Below, piece after piece: positions 9,988-22,500 of a stretch of 64,000 nt of DNA. Source of the DNA: Bedellia somnulentella (lineage: Eukaryota; Arthropoda; Insecta; Lepidoptera; Bedelliidae); the NCBI GenBank assembly GCA_963576735.1, contig OY755174.1, forward strand, positions 10,788,001 through 10,852,000. Direction: 5' to 3'. The notes under the pieces are model-generated. The model worked only from the letters and a program-made list of their open reading frames with translations. It searched no databases and was not told the DNA's origin. Each line of letters begins with the position of its first letter. The first letter of the stretch is position 1. The position numbers and the translations under genes are program-made.

Positions 9988-12900
9988 TTAGTTTTGTCTT
10001 CCGGCAGTTGCAAAATATTCGTGGAAACTGGAGCCACGTCGTAGCGCAAGATGCTCGGAATTTGCAACTGATGGAAAACTGCAGATTGTTACTATCACAA
10101 TGTCTTCTGCCATTTTATTAACTAGTAGTGAGATGATCACTGCCCTGATCTTCAGTATGTGTTCCTACGAAACAAAACGATACAGTTTATTTAATTACAT
10201 TTTAGTTACTTAAGTTTACAGTTTGGGTTAACGCGAGTGATGTGAAGACTTAAAAATGGGGTATGCTCCGCAGTTACACCGCGCTGTTCACCCAGTGTAA
10301 CTGCGGAGCATTTTTTTTCTTCGCAGTTACACCAACGCAACGTCTTTTGACATGAATGTAACAGCTCTACAGATATACGAGTATGATCATAGACGAAACG
10401 TGGACTCAATACTGTATTTGGACTTGCGAAATTTTCGCGTGTTCAAAATCATCAAGAGGTAAAAACACTTAGATTATTTTTGCAAAATGTTGCCAATTTT
10501 GAACAAAATTCTAATTACTCGGCAAATACTAGGAGTTCATAGGTTCATTAGAAATATCCCTAACGCAGGATCGATTTTGTATGCAAATTAGTATGCATAT
10601 AATAATATATATAATATTCATTGGACTGAGGCTTCGATCATATATACCAAAGATACCGCACTTCATACAAATTCAACGCCCAAAAATGGACCGCGATCAT
10701 ACATATAGAGAAAATTGTTACAAATAAATGAATGCCATTATACCTCTGCGAACCCCTTTGGCGTGAACGTTTATGTTCAATTTAGCAACATAAGAAAATG
10801 AAAAAGTCCAAATACGGTATTGAATCCACGATATGTTTCGTCTATGATCATTTATCTGTAGAGCTGTTAAATTCATGTCGAAAAGACGTTGTTGTAACTG
10901 CGGAGAAAAAAAATGATGAATGAAGGTTTAAAAACAAATGACAATAAGGTAAAGAAGACACGTAGACACGTAAACGACGTATATATTGTAGGTATTAATT
11001 GTTTAGTATCAATGTAACTTTAAAAAACAAAGGTTTCAATTTTATTAGATAGATAGATAGGCCTGCCCCCTATCACGTGAGTACACTGTCCATGCAAAAC
11101 GTGGGTACTCTGAACACCAGGTGACAAAGTCACGTGATGTTCAGAAGTATTAGTACCTCTGCCAACCCCTTCGGGGATATTCGGCGTGAACGTTTATGTT
11201 ATGTTATGTTCAATTTTATTGATTTAGTTAAACGTTGAAAATTGCTCAGAGAAGCACGTGAAAGTTTTAGGTATCCTCGTTTATGTCTTTTGTATGGGAG
11301 CTTTGAGACAAACAACAATATGACGCATAATTGTTTACACCCAAAAGAATAAGATCTTTTTAGTTATTTTACTTGCATTAAGTATGATTTAAATTTATAT
11401 TTCAATTGTTACTCTCATAGCATCAAATGAAATGAATATAGGAAAGTACTATACTAACTAATTAAATAATGAAAAATTACCATTTACGGATAGCGCAGTT
11501 TTCTTAGGGATACATCTGGACTCAAAGCTCCAATGGGGACCCCACATTAGCGCGCTAGCTGGCAGGCTAAGCAGTGCTGCCTATGCCGTTAGAAAGATAA
11601 GACATTTAACTGATGTACAGACCGCTCGTTTAGTTTACTATAGTTATTTTCATAGCATCATGTCTTATGGCATTTTACTCTGGGGCAGAGCTGCTGATGT
11701 TGGGTCAATATTCATTTTACAGAAAAGAGCAATAAGAGCTATTTATAATTTAGGTTCACGAGATTCCTTTAGAGAATTGTTTAAAACCATAAATATAATG
11801 ACACTGCCATGTCAATATATTTATAAAAACATCATGTATGTGAGAAAAAATTTGAAAGCATTTTCCAAAAACTGTGAGAGACATACTAGAAGTCTTAGAG
11901 ATAATAATAAAATTTCAATTCAAAAGTACAGATTGTCAAAAATAAATACATCTTTTATGGGGTTATGTGTAAAATTTTATAATAAAATACCTGATGACAT
12001 TTTGAATCTAACAGAAAAGAAATTCAAAGTAATTATAAAACGCAGTCTTCATTTAAAAGCTTATTACAGTTTAAATGATTATATGATAGATGAAACTGCT
12101 TGGTGTCACCAGGGCTCTATTCAGGATATTTCCAGACATACACCAATATTGTAATTTGACTAAGAAAAGATGTGTGTTGCTGAGTTTCTTACGGGTTCTT
12201 CTCGCAACAATACACCTTCCGAATCCGAAGTAGAGTCAGTAGAGTAAGATTTAACTTATACGTAAGTTTGTGACGTTCAAAAAATAGAGAACAATTCTTT
12301 TTATTTTGAAATAAATATTTTTTATCTTTTTATCTTATCTTTTTAACTAAAATTACTTATCGAATCAATGTGAAATTTAGATCACCAGTAGATTTGATGA
12401 ATTAGAAAAAGGAACAACGTTAATCACTTGCTTTGGCTAGTGCATTTTGACAAAATTAATGTGGCAACTTCTATATACATAAAAGGGAAAAGTTACCGCA
12501 GACTAAGGTGTGGCCGCAGGCTCAGCCTAAACCGCTAATGGTACAATCGTGAAAATTTTGACAGATGTTTTACAGATGGACTATCGTAGGAGGTGACTTG
12601 GAACTTTTGTAAGCTGTAAGTAATTTGTAGGCTGTGCAGTCGGTAAATCATCACCAAAAACCTTTATTTTACTATCTTTTCCCCACTCAACTTCCAAAAG
12701 AGGCTGAAGATCTTTTAATTTTGATGCTCTAGCAACCCGTTCTAGGGATTTAAAGCTTGAAGGTTTGTATGAAATACATCTTCCTGAGAAACCGGCTTTG
12801 TTTTAAGATGTTTATGAGCATTGCATCAATAATTTTAGAAACAGGGGTACAGAGAAATATATGCATACATACATATACTCATGACTATTAATACCTAGAA

Positions 12901-15900
12901 GTGGTAGCCACAACTTCAGAATAAGTAATGCCTCTGACTTTTGGAAGTTAAGTAGAGTTACGTAAAGATTGTGAAATAAAGATTGTTGGAAAGTAGTCCC
13001 CAACCGCGTCGGGCATAAATATTTAAACACCCCAATATCCTGATTCGATTCTTACGAACCCACGAGAAAAAATGAGGTAGTGCTCTGCTAAGCCAATACT
13101 ACAAAATATATTTGCAACTTAAGTCAGTAGAACACTGAATGGGCGGGAGAAACATCCGTTAGCGTTCCCCTTTAATCTGCCCTTGGGGCAATAAAAGATA
13201 CTTACGCGTATTGTGGATTGGAGGCTCCATACCCGGCGCCAGGAACCGCGTAGGATCCGTATCCGGGGTAAAATCCAGAGTTGGCGTTTGCAGCCGCGTT
13301 GGCGCTGGCACTTCCTCCTGAATCTGAAATGTTCAGAACAATAGATTTTAATCTCACTTTTTTCTATCATTTCTAAAGATAAGTATCATCAGAACGAGTA
13401 CACTTCTACAAAGCTCTTTGTATTGTTATTATTTTTGCATTGGCTTGTCGCATTTAGAAGAATTACTGAATTGCTTCTCTATCAAGAATAATTCTTGTGT
13501 AGATATTTGGGGGCACGGCAGTGCCACCTGCCAAGTCGATCTTGAATAAGTTTTTACTATTTTCGAATCACAATAGAAAATATTGTTTGAATATTATAAT
13601 TACGACTAATTTATCAGTGAATGTGCTTAAAACGGTAGGCCTCCGAAACGTGAAGAATAAAATAAGCATGTATATAAATATTGATGCATGTAATTTAAGC
13701 TTGAGAGGTTTGCCGGGATCGTACTAAGGGTTCATCGATCTTCTCGGTCTATTTCGATGGTAACTAATGGCGTAAGTATATGTATGCATATAAGCATAGT
13801 TAAGCCTCAAAAACAAATTTCCAAAGAGGCGAAATATAACTTATGTCGAACATAAAAGGTTTGTATATAAAATACGAATAGATAGAAGGTTTTGCCAACA
13901 ACTGCACAATTTAAACAAAACTGATATTTTAATAAAATTATGTGTGACATATTATTACTAGACAAACTTCTTTAGTTATTTCGTCCCAAGAAAGAAAGAG
14001 CAACTCAAAATTTTCAGTGTTGATTTTAAAAGCTGCTTCAATAGTACAACAATGTATGCAAAGATATTCGATATATCCGACTCAAGATTAAAAGAGCTTC
14101 TTAAAAAAGTTTAATACCTATATAAACTTGTTGTAAAAAAATTCAAAGTAGACAACTTCAATTAACCGTATTACAAGCAGACTACAAAAAACAGGTGTTA
14201 TCGACCGTTTTACGAACTTAATAAGCAATCAACAGTTAGTACTCCGCTTCTCAAAGCTTGAAAAGGTTTTTGTGGAGAAATTGCACAAGAGGTTGCGACC
14301 GTTAGCCGAGTACGTGATCCGTCGTTCGTCTTGCTATTTGTTCCACATTCGGTGCTATCAAGATTGATTAGTTATTCGAGACATGAAAGCATGACCGCAG
14401 GCAGTATCTTATTGCCAAAAAAACTACATCTAAAAACTGCTGCCATAAGTTTTTTGCCACTTAAGGCTTTACAGTTCAAAATAAAAAGCTAGATATAGAA
14501 CTATTATTTTATGTTTTTGTCATAAAAGAAAGAAAAAAGATTGATCAACTCGGTTTGCTCAATAGTTGTATAGACACAAAATTTCTATCATCATCTCTCC
14601 CATATCCATATCCCATACCCCAAAGAGTCAAATTCAGAAATAAATTAAGTTTCCAACCCATAATCATAGGTAAAACGCGTAATCTAATGAATACATATTT
14701 CACATTATGTTTCTTCTCCTTGTATTCGCATATAGATGAAAGCTCTACTTTATTCTTGAAAAAGTTGAGGGACACCTATGACTTAAAGATACGATCGTCA
14801 TTTTTGACTAATCTTTCAGAAGAAAATGTAGTGGGCTACGCATTTATAATCTTGAATCCGAAGCTATAAGTTATCATAGCATTGCACCTTTGGTCGCCTC
14901 TTATTCATCAAAAATAATAACTAAAACAGTCGAGTTAAAAATAATAGAAACCATCATTAGTGATGATGATGATCTACCACTTCTCTTCTCTTACCAAATG
15001 CCAACCTCAAAAACCTATAAACTACTATTTAACTGTTCTATACATTAGTTCAAATAGCATAAGTTGCAGTAAAATAAATAAAAATAAAAAACTATTACCT
15101 ATGCATTTATGTTATATTGGGTATTGTTTCGTTGTTCGCAAAACTTGTTTATGCTCAACGATAACTATAAAGCATAAGTGAGCTAAGAGAATGCCCAGCT
15201 GGCTATTATTAGTACATGTGCGAGAACGTGGCTACGTATAATGGGATTCATATGAGAAACACTTGAAAGCTTAAGGGTTAATATCCTAGTAACTAAAAAA
15301 ACAATTGTAAAAGCTATAAAGGAGATCCATTATATAAAGGAGATACATACTTACATATAATCACGGCTCTAAATCCCAAAAAGGGGTAGCCAGAGCTTCA
15401 GAGCTAGAAACTCCTCAGCCATATTTGGAAGTTGCTAGGGGACAAGATGGTAGAAATAAAAGTATCGTTGGTGATGGGTCTCCAACCACATCGCTCAAAA
15501 ACCAATTAAAAAAGCTCCATACCCTTAGTCGCCGCTTACGACACCCGTGGCTAGACAGAGGTAGTGACATTCTAAGCCGGCACTACACGGCAATCCATGA
15601 TGTGAACACCAAATTTACCTAAAGTACGCTAGGAAATGGCTTATCAGCAGTGTTTTTGTTTAGTTATTTGAAGAATATATGTTCACATTCACCTACACAT
15701 TTGATCCGTGTCAGTGATCGAATATTCTAAAAATAGCGGAATTTAAGTATTTATAGAAATTCAGATTGGGAACACAATTTGGTTTAATTTTCACCGTTTA
15801 TATTCGTTGGAAATTTTACTAACTCTCAATGTTTGTCTATAATATATTTAGTGATTTAGTAGTTACATTAAATAAATTCAGCTTCAATTATATCACGAAA

Positions 15901-17979
15901 ATCAATCAATCTTCACGAAATATGATGCTAAACTATTGAATAAATCGTTTTTTTAGAACAATCAACTACTTTAAGCCTTTACATCTGCCTTATCGGATCA
16001 CGAATTTTCAATTCCACGATATGATGTTAGTCATGGTCATGATCGAACAATATGGCACTTAATTGATTGATTCTACCTCAAAGTCATAAAGTTTATGTAA
16101 GGACAAAATAAATTTATTTATATTGGTGATAAAAGAATAATCCAAGTGAACTTGTATGAATTCATTTATGTGGTCGTTTCGGTAATATTTACATTGTCCG
16201 CCGGAATACCTTTAGTTTATGCGGTTAAGGCACGATCTTTCAAAATTATTTTTATAGATTTGTGTTGGATAGTAAAACTATACACTAAAGCAAAGTATCG
16301 GGTTTATCGATACCGCGAACGTCTAAAAGACCACAAAACAAGCATGACTTGTAGAAAATCACTTCGGTTGAAAGACGTAGAACCGCTAGCAAAATGTGAG
16401 TTTTTATCACTTTGTTTAATTGCTATTGTTCGGTTTTCCTTAAACAGTAATAAATAAACTGCTTAAACCCCGTCGGGTATGCAAGTGATTTAAAAATGAA
16501 AATAGAAATAACTTTACAAAGTGGTAATAGATGCGTCTCCCTAGCCCAATGTTCGTCTTGAGTTTAATGAGATTGGATGATGGAATTTTTAAAGGTAACT
16601 TTTATGCGTGCTATAAGTAATGTTACCATATTTTTATTTAATAAAAATACAATAATATTTGCGTAAATATGGATAAAAAAATAGTTCCTTTTAATTCATG
16701 ATTATTCATGTATATAATTAAAAATACTAGATACTTACAAGCGTTGGCATCAGCTCGAGCATTAGCAGTAGCAGACCCCCCAAACTGAGGATATGGGTAA
16801 GAGAGCGACCGCCGCAGCCGAGTCAGGGGAATGGGGGCAGTTTCGTGCCCCGTCGCGTCGATCGTGAAGTAGGCGCGGGGCACGTAGTACTCGCCAGCTG
16901 AAAATTACACTCATTATACTGCTGATTCGAAAAGGTATTCGAGTAATGAAATGAGATTCCTATCATTGGAGAGTATTGTGGGTCGTATCTAGTTTATTGT
17001 GACCATATTTAATAGGTTAAACTTGTGTATTGAAATCATAGATGGATATTACATGTAGTTTTGTAGGTTTTTCGGCTTTGAATAGCCCATGTCTTTGTGA
17101 ATATTGCATATAACTTTGCAAGTTGACTAAGTAACTAACTCAATTTTTCATGCACATTCTTCCTTTTTCAACTTGTGGATTCCAAAAATCAGGAAACCCT
17201 TATCGGATTATGTTTTTTTTTAGTATAATAGCTTCTTTCAGGGATATGGTGCAGTTTCATGAAAATAGTTTGGTTATGGCAATGATATTAAAGTGCACTA
17301 TTGCATGTACGCAAATAATTTTCGCTTTCCTGCTCGTCCCAGAAACATCCTAAAATTAATTAAAATGTTTGTTACAATTACGCAAAAATACAGTATGATA
17401 CTATTTCAAATGCTTCGTTATATATGCTAGTTAAATATTTATAAATCACTAAAACCAAGCCATCAATTAATATGCTGAGATCATCTCACCCTATCAATGA
17501 AGATGACCTTATCAATTCGTGAGTTCCTTGTCATAACTTTATAATCGATTGATGATCTCATTATGTGAGCAAAACATGTTTGTATACTTGAAAAATACAG
17601 CAAACGTCCATGCACTGAAGTTCACAGAGACATGTATTCTTAATTAAACATAACTTAAAATAAAAATTATTACATCATCGCAAAGTTACATATTATTAAG
17701 TACAGGAACTTTAAAAATCCATCAACGGAAATTGCTATAGAAAATGAATCACGTCAAATTACACGGCTGTACAAAGACAAAAAACACATTAAATTTTGAT
17801 GCTCGAATGCGGTTTTTACGTTTGTGTCCAATTTACTATAAAGTTCCCCTTGAACAATTGCCAATAGCAGGGCGGTCCGATGAAGTATTTCCAATGAGTC
17901 TCATACAAAAAAGAGGGCACTAACCTGCCAGCGCCACAGCGATTGTGGCTGCAAACACAATGATCGTGGCTTGACGCAT
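9988..17979 (-). CDS. Small secreted Ala/Asn/Gly/Tyr-rich protein, unknown function
   Basis: Proposed spliced CDS: 17979-17925, 16897-16739, 13323-13206, 10078-9988; 140 residues, all junctions in phase. Exon 1 encodes a clear signal peptide (MRQA, then a hydrophobic VFAATIAVALA core), with likely cleavage near residue 20. The mature part has EYYVPRAYF, an RLRR site at 45-48 that could be cut by a furin-type protease, then a low-complexity middle of alternating Ala/Asn/Ser (about 58-87), a Gly/Tyr-rich block (88-110) and a second Arg-Arg at 124-125 near the C-terminus. Exons 1-3 have strong donors. Exon 3 also has an in-frame TAA inside its donor (13204-13202), so an unspliced 111-residue form is possible. 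Exon 4 is less certain because its acceptor tract is weak, but frame and a nearby AATAAA support it. I do not recognise the family. Composition suggests a structural, eggshell/silk-like or immune-secreted peptide; that is a guess. Confidence 0.6.
10263..10311. repeat. Perfect hairpin with 17-bp stem
   Basis: Arms 10263-10279 and 10295-10311 are exact reverse complements (ATGCTCCGCAGTTACAC) around a 15-base loop. The CGCAGTTACAC core recurs as the arm tip of the adjoining long inverted-repeat element at 10309-10915. It lies in the last intron of the secreted-protein gene. Confidence 0.8.
10309..10915. mobile_element. MITE with long terminal inverted repeats
   Basis: Left arm about 10309-10430 and right arm about 10790-10915 are reverse complements over about 110 bp with a few mismatches and indels. 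Shared blocks include TTCGCAGTTACA/CTCCGCAGTTACA, ACAGCTCTACAGATA and ATGATCATAGACGAAAC. The internal 350 bp is AT-rich and noncoding. I see no clear target duplication. Confidence 0.65.
11061..11212 (-). repeat. Family D short repeat
   Basis: Best preserved family D copy. On the minus strand it runs from CGTTCACGCCGAATATCCCC to GATAGGGGGCAGGCC and ends in a TATC-type simple repeat. It contains AGAGGTACTAATACTTCTGA and CACCTGGTGTTCAGAGTACC. Confidence 0.7.
11475..12345 (+). mobile_element. 5'-truncated Jockey/CR1-type LINE
   Basis: An open frame from about 11485 to 12154 (its first in-frame ATG is at 11660) encodes the C-terminal part of a LINE polyprotein. It has FLGIHLDSKLQW, then HI-x-x-L-x-x-RLSSAAYAVRK, then YFHSIMSYGILLWG, LQKRAIRAIYNLG, and a terminal PDDILNL-type motif. 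This is the thumb and post-RT region of Jockey/CR1-group elements; the catalytic RT core and the endonuclease are missing. The 3' UTR follows to an AAATAAATA plus T-rich end near 12300-12345. Confidence 0.75.
12640..12766 (+). repeat. Family A repeat, 3' half
   Basis: Shares AATCATCACCAAAAACCTTT, CCCCACTCAACTTCCAAAAG and GGCTGAAG with intact copies and ends near GGGATTTAAAGC. 5' truncated. Confidence 0.6.
12861..13103 (-). repeat. Family A repeat, diverged
   Basis: Whole-length but mutated minus-strand copy running from the ACAT tail to AAGCCAATACTAC. It lies between coding exons 3 and 4 of the secreted-protein gene. Confidence 0.7.
13712..13795 (+). repeat. RTE LINE 3'-tip fragment
   Basis: Matches the last 70-80 bp of the RTE: GAGAGGTTTGCCGGGATCGT, then TGGTAACTAATGGCGTAAGT and a TATGTATG tail. 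The middle is diverged. Confidence 0.6.
13800..15340. other. Intronic/intergenic stretch, nothing assigned
   Basis: Lies in the long third intron span (exon 3 to exon 2) of the secreted-protein gene. Open frames of 70-104 codons at 14555-14869 and 14545-14775 overlap on opposite strands, lack start or splice context and look like chance. A (GAT)n run is at 14961-14973. Confidence 0.45.
15345..15595 (-). repeat. Family A repeat
   Basis: Full-length minus-strand copy from the ACAT tail to AAGCCGGCACTACACGGCAA. The 5' end (CACCCGTGG...) is the subtype closest to the LINE 5' end. Confidence 0.8.
15600..16735. other. Intronic stretch, nothing assigned
   Basis: AT-rich. A 103-codon plus-strand frame at 16146-16457 has a hydrophobic start and a basic tail, but it begins at TTG with no in-frame ATG. 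I do not support it as a gene. Confidence 0.4.
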
Positions 17980-18043
17980 TTTCGACGAGTGAATACCGGG
18001 GATGCTGCTAAACAACTGCCTGCTCACTCACTGACCCACTCGT

Positions 18044-18052
18044 TTAAATATA
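18044..18052 (-). promoter_or_regulatory. TATA box of the secreted-protein gene
   Basis: Minus-strand TATATTTAA about 65-73 bases before the ATG at 17979. A TCAGT initiator-like match lies at 18034-18030 and a CAGTT at 18018-18014; the second is at better spacing. A TATA promoter is typical of tissue- or stage-regulated secreted-protein genes in insects. Confidence 0.5.
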
Positions 18053-18385
18053 CTAAGTAACGCGCACCACCAATAACGGTGTGAATGAATCTGACTTGGT
18101 TGTACAATTATGAATACTTTATCAAGTTCTGGGTTAGCGGCGATATATAGAGCCAATGTAATGTTTTTTAGTAGAGAACGACCAGACAAGACATATGAAG
18201 ATCAGATTAAAATATTATTCCAAAGGTGAGAGTCTAAAATGAGAAAAGTAGGAGCGTAAGTATGGGACGAATTATGAAAGGGAAAGAAGCAAGATAAATT
18301 TGTTTGGATCATGCAAAAAATTAACTATATACTCTCTTCTACCTCGGAGGGCAATTAAAGGGCGTGAAATAAGAAATTAAGTAAC

Positions 18386-18645
18386 ATACATATACTCACG
18401 GCTATAAGTCCCTAGATGGGGTAGCCAAAGCTAAGGAATTACATATTCCTCAGCCACATTTGGAAAGATAAGTGGAGAAAAGATGATAAAATAAAGGTTG
18501 TTGTTGTTGATGTTGTTGGTGATGGGTCTCCAACCTCATCGCCCAAAAATCCCTTAAAAGTCCCAAAACCGTTAGTCACCTCTTACGTACACCCACACGA
18601 AAAAATTATGTAGTGCTATTCTAAGCCGACACTAAACAGCAAATT
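18386..18645 (-). repeat. Family A repeat
   Basis: Full-length minus-strand copy with a small internal triplet expansion (GTT/GAT repeats near 18497-18520). Confidence 0.8.
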
Positions 18646-18777
18646 AAGAAAATTCTAGGTTATAGTTGTTAAAATTCCTAACACTTTTAGTTTTGTTCTT
18701 GATGTGATAAGTAGAGTATTTGGTTCCGCGTGTAGCCTGACCTAAAAATGAAAATTGAAAATGAACATTGAATAATA

Positions 18778-19004
18778 CATACATACATATACTCACGGCT
18801 ATAATTCCCTAGAAGGGGTAGCCAGAGCTAAGGAATTATAAATTCCTCAGCCACTTTTGGAAGTTGAGTGGGGAAAAGATGGTAAAATAAAGGTTTTTCG
18901 TGATGGGTCTCCAACCGTATCGCCCAGAAATCCAATGAAATCCCCATACGACACCCGTGGGTTGAAAAGGGTAGCGACATTGTAAGCCGGCACTACGCGG
19001 CAAT
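18778..19004 (-). repeat. Family A repeat with internal deletion
   Basis: Minus-strand copy from the ACAT tail to AAGCCGGCACTACGCGGCAA. About 25 bp are missing in the 5' third relative to 8902-9155. Confidence 0.75.
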
Positions 19005-19029
19005 ACAATTGCTGCTATTATACAACATA

Positions 19030-19200
19030 ATGCTCAGTTGTGTTGGCTCGAAATAGCACTACTGCATTACTCCCCATGGGTGGTGTACGATGCGGTCTGG
19101 CTGGAAACCAAAAAATTAAAACCTTTATCATATTTACCCTTACAAACTTCAAAAAGTGGTCGAGGTATTGCTGATTCCGAAACTCTGCGGATATCATCAT
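19030..19200 (+). repeat. Family A repeat, degenerate
   Basis: Recognisable from GTTGGCTCGAAATAGCACTA, GATGCGGTCTGG and AACTTCAAAAAGTGG. Heavily mutated with a deletion after the 5' third. Confidence 0.5.
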
Positions 19201-19546
19201 TTCGAGATTAATAACTGTGAGCGCTACTCCACTTGTTACCGGTGTACTTCTTATAGTTATAAGTATATTTATTCGTTTATAGATCTATTTGAGTCCACCT
19301 GTAATCGTATCGAGACCAATAGGAACAGCACGTGTATAGTATAGTTTGCGAAGTTAGTTTACGAAGTTATGATTTTCATAGTTTAAATTGTTATGCTGTG
19401 TAGTGTCGGCTTAGAATAGCACTACCCCATTTCTTCCGGTGGGTGTACATAAGAGGCGATTATCGGTATTGGGGTTTTTAAGGGATTTTTGGGCGATGCG
19501 GTTGGAGACCAATCACCAACATCTTTTATCTAACCATCTTTTCCCC

Positions 19547-22500
19547 TTTTCATCTTTTGCTGTGTAGTGTCGGCATAGAATAGCACTACCCCATCTCTTC
19601 CCGTGGGTGTCGTAGAAGTCGACTAAGGGAAAAGGGCTTTTTCATCTTCGCCCCTACACCAATCCAAGGTCTGCCGTGCCGAGGGATGCGTGGCCAGGGG
19701 TGAGCCTGGTCGTTAGCGTGCCGCCGTCCCGGAGCCTGGTGAACTCCGGGTACTAAATAACCTTACCTAGTCAAGCGGGGCTCTGGCTAGGCGGACAGTA
19801 TATTTCCCTTGCTTTACGTGGGAACCGAATGTGTTTGGAAACTACAATTAAACGCGGTGGCGGCGATGTGGCTCGCCACTCATCACGCCGTGGTTCCTCA
19901 CGGGGCGAAAAGTGGGCTAAAGAGACCCGCTTCAGTACGATGAATGTGTGTGGAGGGATGCATGAAAAATTAGATGAAGTATGTTTGATTATGGAAGAAA
20001 GAAAACTAGATTTTCTGTGTGTAAATGAAACGAAGCGCAAGGGAAAAGAGGTGTCACAACTTGGCCAATTTACAGCTATCTGGTCGGGAGTTGCCGAGAG
20101 TGACAGAGCTTGCCAAGGCGTGGGACTTCTGATATCTGAAAGGATGGCTAAGTGCATGAAAGATTATGCGTGTGTGAGTCCAAGGCTCCTATGGATAAAG
20201 GTGAAGGTAGGGCTTGTCCGGATGCGCATAATTTGCGTGTATGCTCCGGACATGTCCAGATCACTATCCGAGAGGGAGGAGTTTTGGAATCTGTTAGACG
20301 ATGTTGCGAATGGGTGTGATGAAAATGAGAAAATTGTTATGTTAGGAGATTTTAATAGTTGGGTTGGTGTGTCACGCAACGGTTGTGAAAGAGTTTTAGG
20401 AAAGTTTGGTGATAAAAGAGTGAACGAGAATGGTGAGAAAGTGATTGATGTATGTTTGGAGAGGAATCTTTGTGTTACGAACACGTTGTTTGAACACAAA
20501 GATATCCATATGTATACTAGACAGAGAGGAAGCGAGAGAAGTATGATAGATTTTGTGATAGTGGATGAAAGGCTAAAAGCAAAGGTTGTTGACACCAGAG
20601 TCCATAGGGGCATTAACGTTGGCACGGACCACTTTCTCGTGATATCACGATTAAGGGGACTGTGCACGCGTTGGCGTCACAGGGCCAAAGTGTCGACAAC
20701 TGAATTCGCGAGAATAAAAGTGGAGAAATTGGAAGAAGATGAAAATATTAGAGATGAATATATGAAGAAATTGGACGACAGGCTAAGATGCGTGGAGATG
20801 AAGGATGAATTGGAAATAGAAGAAGTATGGGATGTGCTCAAATCGTCAATGGTTGAATGTGCGACGGAAGTATGTGGATTGAGTAAAAGAACAAATAGAC
20901 CACCAACAAGTTGGTGGGATAAAGATGTGAAAGAGGCAGTTGGAGATAAGAAGAAAGCTTGGTTAGATTTACTAGCGATTAAAGCTAGTAAACGAATGGA
21001 TGCGAGAGTAACAGATGATGTAGTGAAGAATAGTGAAGATGAATATAAGAGAGTTAAGAATGAGGTTAAGAAGAAAATAGAAAAGAAAAAGCGTGATCTG
21101 ATAGAATGGTGTGAGAGGAAACTCTCTGATAATTTCCGGAATAACCAAAAGTTGTTCTGGAAATATATCCGGAAAGAAAAGGGAGTTTCCCAAAACACGA
21201 GAGTGAATGTTGTGAGAGATGAACAGGGTGAATTGGCGACGGATGAAAGTAGCATAAGACGAGTATGGAAGAACTATTTTGAGGGACTCTTTGAAAAAGA
21301 GGATTCATCCATTTCTTCGCCAATCAGCAGTAATGTTGATTGGAACGACGTTATGGGTGACTTTAGTGACAGTGAGATCAGTATGGAAGAAATAATGAAT
21401 GCAATGAAAAGTATGAAACTAGGGAAAGCGGCAGGGTATGACAGGATAAATACTGAAATGCTGAGGGCTGGTAAAGGGGTGGTGGCTTCCTGGTTGTACT
21501 TCCTTTTCCAAAAATGCTGGTCGAGTGGCAAAGTGCCACAAGACTGGTGCAAAGCGGTAATTGTGCCTTTATATAAAGGAAAGGGGTTACACCAGGAGGC
21601 TAGAAACTACCGTGGAATTAGCCTACTCAGCATTGTCGGTAAATTGTATGCAAAGGTTTTGATTGAAAGAGTGATGAATGAAACGGATGATAAAATTTGG
21701 GATGTGCAAGCAGGATTTAGAAAGGGAATGGGATGTATGGACCAAATCTTCTCTTTAAGGAGCATCACCGAAAAGTTCTTAGCTAAGAACCGAAAGGTGT
21801 ATTGCTCCTTCATTGATTTAGAGAAGGCGTATGATAGGGTGGTAAGAAAGTGTTTATGGGAGGTGTTATCCAAGTTCGGTTTGGGGAGTCGACTTATACG
21901 TGCACTGGTATCACTCTATGAGGATTCCAGTGCATGTGTGAGAGTTAACGGGGAAAATACTGACTGGTTCGGGATCTCTCGGGGTGTCCGACAGGGTTGT
22001 GTAGCTTCCCCGTGGCTCTTCAATTTGTTCATGGATGACTGTTTAACAGAGTTGCGTGAAAGTGATTATGGATTGAGAATGGGTGGATTCATCATTAAAT
22101 GCCTCTTATATGCCGACGATCAAGTGCTACTTGCATCGTCGGTGGAAGAGCTGCAAGAGATGATGAATATTGCATGTGCGTCTTTTGAAAAAAAGGGAAT
22201 GAGGGTGAATGTGGATAAAACAAAAACTATGGTTTTTGAGAGAGAGGTGAATATGACCGAATGCGTGATTGAGATTAATGGTAAGAAAGTGGAACAAGTG
22301 AAAGAGTTTGTATATTTGGGAAGTTTGTTTACTAGGGATGGAAAGTGTGATGAAGATATCGAGAGAAGAGTGAAAAAGGGTAATGCGGTAAATGGAGCAC
22401 TGGATAGTCTAATGTCTAGTCAGTCGGTGTCTGAAAAGGCCCGAATGGCTGTGCATGATGCTGTCCTCGTTCCTACGCTTATGTATGGCAGTGAATGTTG

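Noticed and set aside
13202..13323. Exon 3 of the secreted-protein gene as the last exon, ending at TAA 13202-13204
   Set aside because: The stop overlaps a near-consensus donor (GC|GTAAGTAT), and a fourth exon with a fitting phase, a stop and AATAAA exists at 10078-9988. The short form is kept as a possibility in the gene entry.
16146..16457. 103-codon plus-strand frame with a hydrophobic start
   Set aside because: Begins at TTG with no in-frame ATG, has no recognised domain and lies in an intron of the opposite-strand gene. A GT at its end is a weak hint of a donor only.
18386..19200. Possible CRISPR-like or tandem array
   Set aside because: The repeated units are dispersed family A copies in both orientations with irregular spacing, in an animal genome.
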